Source: Acidobacteriota bacterium (GTDB lineage Bacteria > Acidobacteriota > Terriglobia > Acidiferrales > UBA7541). Taken from it: a stretch of DNA of 36,671 bases. Under the pieces are notes generated by a model. The model made no database searches. It saw nothing but the letters and a program-made list of their open reading frames with translations, and was not told where the DNA came from. The DNA is taken from positions 10,245-46,915 of the forward strand of contig PLJR01000350.1 in assembly GCA_003140295.1 (NCBI GenBank). The letters are read 5' to 3'. Positions 18,961 to 27,882 of this stretch are shown here, piece by piece (positions within the stretch are counted from its first letter, which is position 1; every line of letters begins with the position of its first letter). A program made the position numbers and the translations under genes.

Positions 18961-21209
18961 CTAGATGGTGCAACGCTCGCTGGCCGCGCTCTTCAATGTT
19001 GCGGGGTCCCCGACCAAAACTTCTCGCACCTTTCCCAGCAGCGAATTCTTGGAAAACGGCTTTTCGATCATCAGCGCTTCCATACCGGCGGAAGGTGGGC
19101 GGGCCGAGTATTCGGAATATCCGGACATGAGTACGCCCTTGGTGCCGGGGCGGACCGACTTCAGGCGCTCGAGCAGGACTGCGCCCCCCATCCTCGGCAT
19201 GACCACGTCACTCAGTGCCAAGTGAATAGCGCCCGTGTGCCGGGCTGCTACCGCAAGTGCTTCCACTCCATCTTTGGCCTCGAGCACCGTGTATCCAGCG
19301 GCGCGTAGAAACATGCACGCGAGAGCTCGCACACCATCTTCGTCCTCGACCACCAGAATGGTCTCGCTGCCGCGAGCGCCTGCCGATGGCTTCGCTTCGG
19401 GCTCTGCCGTAATGGCGGCGTCACTGACTTGCGGCAAGTAAATTTCGAACGCCGTACCGATCCCGGAACGCTTTCCACCCAGATAAATCCCCCGCTTTGC
19501 TTAATCACGCCATAAACGGTCGCTAAGCCAAGACCAGTCCCCTTGCCAACTTCCTTCGTAGTGAAAAATGGTTCGAAAATGCGGGTCAGCGTCTCCTTAC
19601 TCATTCCATGACCCGAGTCTCTGACCGTAAGGAGTACGTAACTTCCCGGCGGCATGGGGGGACGCTCGCGTACGTCGTCATCGGACATTACGACGTTTTG
19701 CGTTCTCACTGTGAGGGTACCGCCATCGAACATCGCGTCGCGCGCGTTCACAGCCAGATTCATCACTACCTGTTCGATTTGTCCGGGATCGGCCTTGAGC
19801 AGGGCCACTTTCGGGCCGGGCACAAACGTATATTCGATGTGCTCCCCGATCAGCAGAGGCAGCATCTTGCCCATTTCCATGACCACTGCGTTCAAGTCCA
19901 GAACTCGGGGCTGCAATACTTGCATTCGGCTGAAGGCCAGCAATTGGCGCGTCATGGAAATCGCCCGGCCTGCGGCCTTGTGGATCTGGTCGACACTGTG
20001 ACGCAGCGGGCCGTCCACGTCGTTTCGATCGAGCAGCAAATCGCCGTGGCCTCGAATGATCGTCAACAAATTATTGAAGTCGTGCGCTACGCCACCCGCA
20101 AGGCGCCCCACCGCTTCCATCTTGTGCGCTCGACGAAGCCGCTCCTCCAGCAACCTTTGCTCCTCCTGCGTTTTCTGCAGGGTGATGCGCATACGATCGA
20201 ACGCTCCCGTGACTTCGGCCACCTCGTCTCCACCGGTTTTTTCGAGCGGATATGAGAAGTCGCCTCCTTCAAGCGCCCGAACGCCCGCCACCAGAGTCGC
20301 CAGCGGCCGCGTAAATGTGTCGGAGATTAGAAATGCGACTACACCTCCGGCCAGCAAGCAGAGCAGTCCGAGCGCCATCAAGAGATGATCCAGTCCGTTC
20401 AGAAACGACGTCGCCTGATCAAACGATTTCAAGACGCTCAATGACACGGGCGAGCTGCCGGCCGACGACAAACTCACCGTTTTCACCAGATAATCCTCGC
20501 TGCCAATCTGGATCTCTTTCGCGTCCGCTCCCGGCGCCGGGTTACTCCCGATTTGCCGCAGCAGTTCGGTTTTTTGTGTTTCATCCAATGTGCTGGCCAC
20601 GACAGTATTGCCGCACTCAAACGCCACTTCGCTCGAAGCGATGCTGCCGAAATCCTTGGCGGCCTGCACGTCGATTTCGTGTCCCACAGCCAGCAGGCCC
20701 GTCATTTTGTTTTCCGATGCCGCTCCGAAGTAAATGGGCTGTATCCACACTTCGTACAAATGCCCGCCGCCAAACCACCAGTCCCTCGATTGCGCTCGAC
20801 CGAGCGATCGTTGCAGCAGTTCCTCCGCCATCCCCGACGACAAGCCGGCGGTGCTGGTTCGCAGCGCCAGTACCTTTCCCGTGCGACCAGCCAACACCAG
20901 TAAGTTGCTTGCGCTCAAGCGCCAGATATCCGCCGAGGCGTCCTGAATGGTCGCCGCGTCGCGGGTGCTCATGAGCGCTCGGACGGTGGGCAGATTAGCA
21001 AGCAGTTCCGCGGATCGTGACAGCGAGTCTTCCAGCTGACGCTCGAAAGTCTGGTAGGTGTCGACGGAATTGCGCAAGTCTCCGCGAATCGATTCTCGAA
21101 CGCGCTTTTCAACGCTGTAACGCACGACGAGAAGCGTTCCAGTGGTCAATCCGGCGGAAATCACCAGAAGCGCAAAAAGAAATTTTGTACGCAGTCGGAT
21201 ATTTCGCAT
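18961..21209 (-). pseudogene. Hybrid sensor histidine kinase (sensor-HAMP-HisKA-HATPase-receiver) split by a -1 frameshift near 19461-19466
   Basis: Kinase part GGVAHDFNNLLTIIRGHGDLLL...[29 protein letters not shown] leaves frame. Adding one base restores GIGTAFEIYLPQVSDAAITAEPEAKPS..ETILVVEDEDGVRALA..DVVMPRMGG..MIEKPFSKNSLLGKVREVL in the next ORF. Confidence 0.8.
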
Positions 21210-21673
21210 TCCGCAAGTTCACTCTTGGCCTTAGTCAGGTCGCCTCAAAAAAACTCCGACTCCAAAAAACGGAAGCATAAAACGTGTTCGCCCAGAGTGA
21301 ACCTACTACGTTTCCCCGAACGCCCGCCGTGTCGTGGTCAGGAGGGGTGTCGAAACGTACATACGGTGGAGCTTAGCCCACGCTTGCCCTTGCACACTTG
21401 GATCACCGTGAATGTATTTCGATGTTCGAGCGGAAGAGTCCAAAAGAAATAAGCAAACGACCGGCAGGCAGAGAAGACAGCTTCGGGCTAACGGTTTGCC
21501 GGGCTAATAGGCCGCATTGCGGCAAAATTTCTTTCCGTGCGCCGTAGCCATCAAAGAGCACATCGGATTCAGGCGAAGCGCGTCGAAAATTTACCGCCCC
21601 TGAGTTCAAACTTAGGGCAAAATAAACCGGCGCAGCGCAACCGCCAAGACTTAACTGCATACTTCCAAACCAC

Positions 21674-21748
21674 TCCGGGGTGGTGCAATTGGCAGCACAC
21701 CAGACTTTGGATCTGGTTATCCTGGTTCGAGTCCAGGCCCCGGAGCCA
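21674..21748 (+). tRNA. tRNA-Gln (anticodon TTG), CCA encoded
   Basis: TCCGGGG TG GTGC-AATTGGCA-GCAC A CCAGA-CTTTGGA-TCTGG TTAT CCTGG-TTCGAGT-CCAGG CCCCGGA G CCA; complete cloverleaf. Confidence 0.95.
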
Positions 21749-22082
21749 AATTATTCTCCCCATCTCTTCGCTGAACAGCCATGCACTACGGCGTCAACTA
21801 GGTCATCTTGCGCCAAATCCACACAACTGTGCGGAAATGACTGGGGTATCCCAACCGGGGTCGCCGGAAGCCGGGGCGTAAATAATGCATTTTCAAGTGG
21901 ATGCTAAAAGTGTCTGGTGTGGCCCAAAGACTGCTTACTGCATGCGTGTGAATCGACGCACGCAATGGCGTAGGGGCAATGTCGTGGAAAATCGCAGGAG
22001 CAACCCGTCCGATAATTCGGGGTTAAACGGTATGAGCCCTGGACGGCCGCCCAGCATCTAAAGAACGTGACGAGGTGGAGTG

Positions 22083-22391
22083 ATGAAATCGCAGCCCGAA
22101 ATTAAAAAATCCGTCGACCATGCCTTTGATCGGACGTCGACACGGGAAGAACTGTACCAAGTCATGGAGCTGCTCGGAGGGCCGCTGGGCGCGGTCGTCG
22201 CTCCACACGGCGCCGCAGCGCAAAAGAGCGTGCCTTCGTCCGCACCCGCCGGTTCAGAACAAGGCGTCCTCGAGGAAGCGGACCTTTGGGACCTGTGGAA
22301 TGATGCCGACGGCGAGAATGAACCGACTAGCGCGTGTGACATTGAGCCGCTCGCCGACTTGTTGCACAGTAATCGGCCGCTCTTAAACTAA
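22083..22391 (+). CDS. Small hypothetical protein, C-terminally acidic
   Basis: MKSQPEIKKSVDHAFDRTSTREELYQVMELLGGPLGAVVAPHG...; SD-like GAGGTGGAG just upstream. Confidence 0.55.
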   Translation: MKSQPEIKKSVDHAFDRTSTREELYQVMELLGGPLGAVVAPHGAAAQKSVPSSAPAGSEQGVLEEADLWDLWNDADGENEPTSACDIEPLADLLHSNRPLLN

Positions 22392-22626
22392 GGCCGTTGA
22401 AACCCTTAGTTCGTAATCGGAACGAGAACCCAGCCAACAGTTCAAACTGGGACGCGGGCCAAAATCGCGTCCACCCTCTCGGAACCATGACGGCAGAAGC
22501 CCATACGTAATAATTACGGTCCATGGCCTTGGTAATTCCACGATTTTCAGCGGTTTAGACTCACCATCCCATCCTCCCACCAGAGTTTAATTGCGATGTA
22601 CAGCAGTCAGTAGGTTTGAGCTGACT

Positions 22627-22643
22627 CTGGCATCTCTCTTGCC
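22627..22643 (+). promoter_or_regulatory. Candidate sigma54 promoter
   Basis: CTGGCATCTCTCTTGCC: GG-N10-GC spacing, matches TGGCA and TTGC cores of the -24/-12 consensus. Confidence 0.4.
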
Positions 22644-22654
22644 CTACCCCTGCC

Positions 22655-24082
22655 ATGAATCCTTCTGCACTTTCGGAAGTTGCCGAACAGGTGCACGGCA
22701 AAACGGACGGTCTGACGATTTGTGTTGTAGATCCTGACAAGTCCACCGTGGTCGTGCTCGAGGAAATGCTCGAGGAGTTTGGGTTTTCGGCGGTGGCCAC
22801 TTCGGATCCGCAGGAGGCGCTCGACTATGTCAGCGGGGGCCGGTTCCGGGTAGTGCTCTGCGGCATGCAAATGCCGCGGGCGGCCGGTACCGCATTTCTC
22901 GAACAGGCACTGCAACGCGACCCTGGGATTTACGTCATCGTGATGACGGACTTTTACTCGATCGAGTCGGCCATCGATGTCATCAAGCGGGGCGCCTATG
23001 ATTACCTGCCAAAACCCATCGACAAGGCGCGGTTGAAAAAAACGCTGGACGATCTGGCCGCACAATTTCAACAACGGCGGCTCGTCCGCGAACTGGAAGA
23101 GAAACTCCTGAATAACCTGGAGTTTCACGGGATCGTCGGGCGTAGTCCGGCGATGCTCGAAGTCTTCGACCTGATGCGCAAAATATCGCGGCACTATACG
23201 AATGTCCTGCTCACCGGCCAGACGGGCACAGGCAAGGAGTTGATAGCCAACGCCCTTCACCAGATGAGCCCGGTCAGCACGCGACGACTGGCCGTATGCA
23301 ACTGCTCGGCGGTAGTGGACACCCTGATTGAAAGCGAGCTATTTGGCCACGTTCGCGGGGCTTTCACAGGCGCCACCGATACCCGACCGGGATTATTCGA
23401 ATACGCCGATGGGGGGACTGTTTTTCTCGATGAAGTCGCCGACACTTCCCTAGCGATGCAGGCCAAACTGCTGCGCGTCATTCAAAATCGCGAAATCCAA
23501 AGAGTAGGCTCGCCGGAGGTAAGCCACGTTGACGTGCGTCTCATCGCGGCGACCAATCGTGATCTGGGCGCTGAAGTCCTGGCCGGGCGCTTCCGTGAGG
23601 ACCTTTATTACCGCCTCAATACCGTGAACATACGCGTGCCGAGCCTGGCGGAGCGTCTGGAGGACATCCCTCTGCTGGTGGCGTTTTTTATAAAGAAGTA
23701 CAACGAGGAGTACCACAAGCGCATTCAGGGGCTAACACGGCGGGCTCAGACCGCCCTATTGCAACATGCGTGGCCCGGAAACGTTCGCGAACTGGAAAAC
23801 GTAATTTCTGGGGCGTCCCTGGTGGCGGCAACCGATTTTATCGACATCCACGATTTACCCATCCAAGTACAGCGGCCGCCCGGGCACCGGACGAAGGGCG
23901 ATGCCTGGCGACCGGTCCCGTTGCAGGACGTACGCAAGGAGCACATACGACGAGTGCTGGAAGTGTGCGGAGGCAACCGCGTGCGGGCTTCGCAGATGCT
24001 GGGGATCGGGCGCACCAGTCTTTATCGCTATCTGAAACGCAAAGGCAAGATTAATGGCGCGGAAGGGGCGGATGCCACATGA
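22655..24082 (+). CDS. NtrC-type sigma54-dependent regulator with atypical receiver domain (AAA+, Fis HTH)
   Basis: LLTGQTGTGKELIANALH, GAFTGATDTRPGLFEYADGGTVFLDEVADTSL, C-terminal GNRVRASQMLGIGRTSLYRYLKRKGKI; receiver-like N-terminus. Confidence 0.93.
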   Translation: MNPSALSEVAEQVHGKTDGLTICVVDPDKSTVVVLEEMLEEFGFSAVATSDPQEALDYVSGGRFRVVLCGMQMPRAAGTAFLEQALQRDPGIYVIVMTDFYSIESAIDVIKRGAYDYLPKPIDKARLKKTLDDLAAQFQQRRLVRELEEKLLNNLEFHGIVGRSPAMLEVFDLMRKISRHYTNVLLTGQTGTGKELIANALHQMSPVSTRRLAVCNCSAVVDTLIESELFGHVRGAFTGATDTRPGLFEYADGGTVFLDEVADTSLAMQAKLLRVIQNREIQRVGSPEVSHVDVRLIAATNRDLGAEVLAGRFREDLYYRLNTVNIRVPSLAERLEDIPLLVAFFIKKYNEEYHKRIQGLTRRAQTALLQHAWPGNVRELENVISGASLVAATDFIDIHDLPIQVQRPPGHRTKGDAWRPVPLQDVRKEHIRRVLEVCGGNRVRASQMLGIGRTSLYRYLKRKGKINGAEGADAT

Positions 24083-24468
24083 AAACTATACTTCCCCCGG
24101 GCAAACTTGAAGTGAAAACGCCGGACCCGAGCGACCGCCGCCAAGGGAAGCGCGTAGTGATCGCCTTTCCCATCGAGATTTCGGGGTTCGATGCCGCCGG
24201 GCGTATTTTCCGCGAGTGCTCGGTAACCTCGGATGTCAGCGAGCAGGGATGCAAATTTGATTTGCTGCGGGAACTGAAAGCCGGCGATGTGATCGCCATT
24301 CAGTTGGTGTCCCCCGGCAGAAACCGGTCCCAAAAGAGCAAGCCGCTTCTGTTCGAGGTCGCGTGGGTATGCCCGAGTATGCACGGCTGGACGCTGGGGG
24401 CCTTGAAGCTTCAGCCCGAAAACATTTGGAACCTGATCTTTCCTCCGAAAAAGTCGGCGCTGACGTAG
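24079..24468 (+). CDS. PilZ domain protein
   Basis: RQGKR (RxxxR) and DVSEQG (DxSxxG) with PilZ-like beta strands; ATGA overlap with the preceding regulator gene. Confidence 0.85.
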   Translation: MKTILPPGKLEVKTPDPSDRRQGKRVVIAFPIEISGFDAAGRIFRECSVTSDVSEQGCKFDLLRELKAGDVIAIQLVSPGRNRSQKSKPLLFEVAWVCPSMHGWTLGALKLQPENIWNLIFPPKKSALT

Positions 24469-24601
24469 TAAAACGAACGGAACTGCGCACGCACATCACT
24501 GGCGCGATCTTTTTTGCGAATACGCTCTTTGGACCCATCCTTTAACGTGCTGGAGCGCTGTGCTAGACTGCCGCCAGCGGGCCGAATTTCTGCCGATGCG
24601 T

Positions 24602-24705
24602 GGAACTTCGGGCTCTGTGCAACGATTCCCCGTGAACCCCGCCAGGCCCGGAAGGGAGCAACGGTAACGGGATCGCTTCGTGTGCCGCGGAGTACCCGAA
24701 GTTCC
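24602..24705 (+). ncRNA. ffs: Bacterial SRP RNA (4.5S type)
   Basis: Core CCAGGCCCGGAAGGGAGCAACGGTAACGGG and closing helix GGAACTTCGGG...CCCGAAGTTCC; located immediately upstream of dnaX. Confidence 0.92.
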
Positions 24706-24779
24706 TCTTATCGACGGGGGATTCGCCCGCGACACTTCAGGAGTAACCTCAGCAGTGAAAACAGTGCAATGAGCCACAG

Positions 24780-26717
24780 ATGAGCTACCAGGTTATTGCG
24801 CGAAAATGGCGGCCGCAAACTTTTGCGGATGTAGTGGGACAGCCGCACGTCACCCGTACGCTCGGGAACGCGGTGGCCACGGGCAGGGTGGCGCACGCCT
24901 ACATTTTTTCGGGCGCGCGGGGCGTGGGGAAGACCACCACGGCAAGAATCCTCGCTAAAGCGCTTAACTGCGTGCGCGGACCTGCGGCGGAGCCTTGCAA
25001 CGAGTGCGATTCGTGCCGCGAGATTGCGGCAGGCAATTCCCTGGACGTGCTCGAAATCGATGCGGCCTCGAACCGAGGCATCGACCAGGTGCGCGAGCTG
25101 CGGGAGATGGTACGTTACGCGCCCGCAGGGGGCCGGTACAAGGTAGTGATCCTGGATGAAGCTCATATGCTCACGCCCGAAGCGTCCAATGCGCTGCTTA
25201 AAACCCTCGAAGAGCCGCCGGAAAAAGTTGTTTTCGTCATGGCCACGACGCAGCCGGAAGATCTGGAGGAGACGATTCGCTCCCGCTCGCAGCATTTCCA
25301 TTTTCGCGCGCTTTCGTTCGCGGAAATTGTCGACGCGTTGAGAGCGATCGGCGAGAAGGAAGGCCTTCAGGCCGATGAAGGGGCGCTCGCCGTGATGGCG
25401 CGCTCGGCGGATGGCAGCTTGCGCGATGCGATGTCGCTGCTCGAACAGGCTCGCGCGTACTGCGGCACGGCGATCACTGAGGCACAGGTGCGGACGTTTC
25501 TGGGAGTGGTATCTGCGGAGGTCCTGGACGAGTTGGTAGGCGCTATCGAAGCTCGTTCGGCCCAGCGCGCGCTTTCCCTGGTTCACCGCCTGCTGGCGGA
25601 AGGCCAGAACCTGCAGCAATTTTGCCGCGAACTGCTCGCACATTTTCGTAATCTGCTGGTGGTCCGCGTTTGCGGTGCGGACTCGGAACTGGTGGCCGCG
25701 CCGGCGGAGGAGCGGCCGCGGCTAGCGCGGGCGGCGGCAGCTTTCAGCGAAGAAGATCTGACGCGGTTTTTCCAAATGGTGCTGGTAACCGAAGACGATC
25801 TGCGGCGCAAGCCCGATCCGCGGCTGCACCTGGAAATAGGATTGCTTCGCCTGGTCAATGCGGCAAGGCTGGCCCCATTGGAAGAGGCTCTGGCGGAGCT
25901 ATCCGGGTTGGCCGCGCCGCGAATCGTGCGAACAAATTCCGCGGAAATAAAACTCGGCACACCCGGTGCCCCGAACCCCCCGAACCCCCAGAATCAACGC
26001 TTAGACCAATCGCCAACGGTGCCGCCAGACGCTCCCGGGACGCGGTCTGCAGCCGACCGGTCAAACGCGGCGGAAGTGGCGACAGCGAATGTCGCTGCTG
26101 TGGACAAGGCCACCACGCGCAACGACGACAACTCGCCGCCAGCGGCGATGTCGGTTTCGGAGTTATCAGTGCCGGCACCGCCGGCTCCGTCGCTATTGGA
26201 CCCACTAGCGACGCCGCAGCAGTTGGCTAGCTCGCCGGAGGGCGATTTACGTGGTGCGGACGCGGGTCCAGGTCCCGTGCCGGGCTCTATGCCCAGCATG
26301 ATTGCGCGGACGGCGGATCCTTCCAGCGGACTTGAGGCTGCCCAGGTTGCCGCGATCAAGGCGGCCATTCTTTCGCAACAAAAATTTCTGGGCGAACTGG
26401 TGGATTCCGCCAGCCGCTGGGAACTTGAAGGCGGTGAAATTCGCCTTTATTTTCCTACGGAAAGCCGTGCGCTCGCGGAGTTATTGCAAGGACGCGAGTC
26501 CATGGAGAAGTTGCGAAGCATCAGCAGCCGCGTTCTCGGCCAGCAGTTGCGCGTCTGTGTTAAACTAGAGTCGGCACCGATGCTGGGCAGCACAGTGCGT
26601 GCCGCGCAAAATGCCCGCGAACTGCGCGCCAGATTCGAGCAGGATCCCATTGTCCGGGCCATGTTGGACCGGTTCGGCGGACGAATTTCCGAAGTCAAGC
26701 GCCGGAACGAGGAATAA
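24780..26717 (+). CDS. dnaX: DNA polymerase III subunit gamma/tau
   Basis: MSYQVIARKWRPQTFADVVGQPHVTRTLGNAVATGRVAHAYIFSGARGVGKTTTARILAKALNC. Confidence 0.98.
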   Translation: MSYQVIARKWRPQTFADVVGQPHVTRTLGNAVATGRVAHAYIFSGARGVGKTTTARILAKALNCVRGPAAEPCNECDSCREIAAGNSLDVLEIDAASNRGIDQVRELREMVRYAPAGGRYKVVILDEAHMLTPEASNALLKTLEEPPEKVVFVMATTQPEDLEETIRSRSQHFHFRALSFAEIVDALRAIGEKEGLQADEGALAVMARSADGSLRDAMSLLEQARAYCGTAITEAQVRTFLGVVSAEVLDELVGAIEARSAQRALSLVHRLLAEGQNLQQFCRELLAHFRNLLVVRVCGADSELVAAPAEERPRLARAAAAFSEEDLTRFFQMVLVTEDDLRRKPDPRLHLEIGLLRLVNAARLAPLEEALAELSGLAAPRIVRTNSAEIKLGTPGAPNPPNPQNQRLDQSPTVPPDAPGTRSAADRSNAAEVATANVAAVDKATTRNDDNSPPAAMSVSELSVPAPPAPSLLDPLATPQQLASSPEGDLRGADAGPGPVPGSMPSMIARTADPSSGLEAAQVAAIKAAILSQQKFLGELVDSASRWELEGGEIRLYFPTESRALAELLQGRESMEKLRSISSRVLGQQLRVCVKLESAPMLGSTVRAAQNARELRARFEQDPIVRAMLDRFGGRISEVKRRNEE

Positions 26718-26719
26718 AC

Positions 26720-27046
26720 ATGGAAGTGAAGGCACTCCAACAGCTTCTTTCCCAATTCCGGCAGGTACAAGAAAACCTGCAGAAGCATGTGGATAACGTG
26801 CACGTGGAGGCGTCCGCGGGCGGAGGCATGGTGGTCATTCGCATGAATGGCCAGAAACAGATCACCGATGTCCGGATTGATCCGGAAATTTTCGCGGGCA
26901 AAGACGCGGAGTTGCTGCAAGACCTGATTCGCGCGGCCGTCAACGATGCGTGCCGCCGGGTTGACGACGAGTTGGCCGCGCAGATGAAGGGTCTCGCCGG
27001 GGGCTTACCGGGGATCACCGGGTTGAAAATTCCCGGGCTCTTTTAA
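26720..27046 (+). CDS. ybaB: YbaB/EbfC family nucleoid-associated protein
   Basis: ASAGGGMVVIRMNGQKQITDVRIDPEIF...DLIRAAVNDACRRVDDELAAQMKGLAGGLPGI; between dnaX and recR. Confidence 0.95.
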   Translation: MEVKALQQLLSQFRQVQENLQKHVDNVHVEASAGGGMVVIRMNGQKQITDVRIDPEIFAGKDAELLQDLIRAAVNDACRRVDDELAAQMKGLAGGLPGITGLKIPGLF

Positions 27047-27142
27047 TTTTTCCGGCTGCTGAATATAGTCCGCTGACAGGCTGCTCGATTCCACAAACAA
27101 GCATACGCTTTTTTATGCTACCGCCGGGGGCGGTCCCTGCCG

Positions 27143-27742
27143 ATGCCTGATTTTGCCGAACCCGTTTCACGGCTCATTGATGAGTTGAAACACCTGCCGG
27201 GCATTGGACAGAAAACGGCGCAGCGGCTGGCGTTCCACCTGCTTCGATCCAGCCAGGAACAAGCGCTGGCGCTCGCGGATGCCATCCGCGAGGCCAAGCT
27301 GAATATTCGCGAATGCAGCGTGTGCAACAATATGACCGACGCCGATCCTTGCCTCTACTGCACCGGGCCTAACCGCGACCGTACCATCATTTGCGTAGTG
27401 GAGGAGCCTCACAACATTCTGGCGGTGGAGAAAACGCGGCAGTACAGCGGCCTTTACCACGTGCTGGGGGGCGCGCTTTCACCACTCGACGGCGTGGGGC
27501 CCGACCAGCTAAAACTGAAAAGCTTGATCGAGCGGCTCAAGGGCGGAACGGTAGCAGAGATCATCGTAGCCACCAATCCCACGGCGGAGGGGGAAGCCAC
27601 GGCGGTGTACGTGTCTAAGTTGATCAAGCCCTTGGGGGTTCGTGTGACCAGGATTGGAGTTGGCATTCCGGTAGGCGCCGATCTCGAGTACGCCGACGAA
27701 ATCACCATGTTGAAAGCCATGGAAGGCCGCCGCGACCTCTAG
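27143..27742 (+). CDS. recR: Recombination mediator RecR
   Basis: [42 protein letters not shown] zinc finger, Toprim region [35 protein letters not shown]. Confidence 0.98.
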   Translation: MPDFAEPVSRLIDELKHLPGIGQKTAQRLAFHLLRSSQEQALALADAIREAKLNIRECSVCNNMTDADPCLYCTGPNRDRTIICVVEEPHNILAVEKTRQYSGLYHVLGGALSPLDGVGPDQLKLKSLIERLKGGTVAEIIVATNPTAEGEATAVYVSKLIKPLGVRVTRIGVGIPVGADLEYADEITMLKAMEGRRDL

Positions 27743-27882
27743 GCTTCCCTCAGAAACCGTAGTAGTGCCCCGGTTTGCTGGCTTATTTCTCAAACACATT
27801 TTCAATTGTTTCCTTCCGCGCTCGACGCGAAGTGTGACGCAATGTTACGCTCACGGTTCGACGCATCGGCTCGCCCCCGGGG

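Noticed and set aside
22607-23260. 217-aa minus-strand ORF opposite the sigma54 regulator
   Set aside because: Shadow of a clearly conserved AAA+ regulator gene.
25219-25235. Programmed frameshift in dnaX at GAAAAAG
   Set aside because: It lies in the conserved ATPase region (EKVVFVMATTQPEDLE), not near a gamma/tau boundary, and the run is not an A-AAA-AAG slippery heptamer in the right frame.
24708-25643. 311-aa minus-strand ORF opposite dnaX
   Set aside because: Shadow ORF; the plus-strand dnaX is unambiguous.
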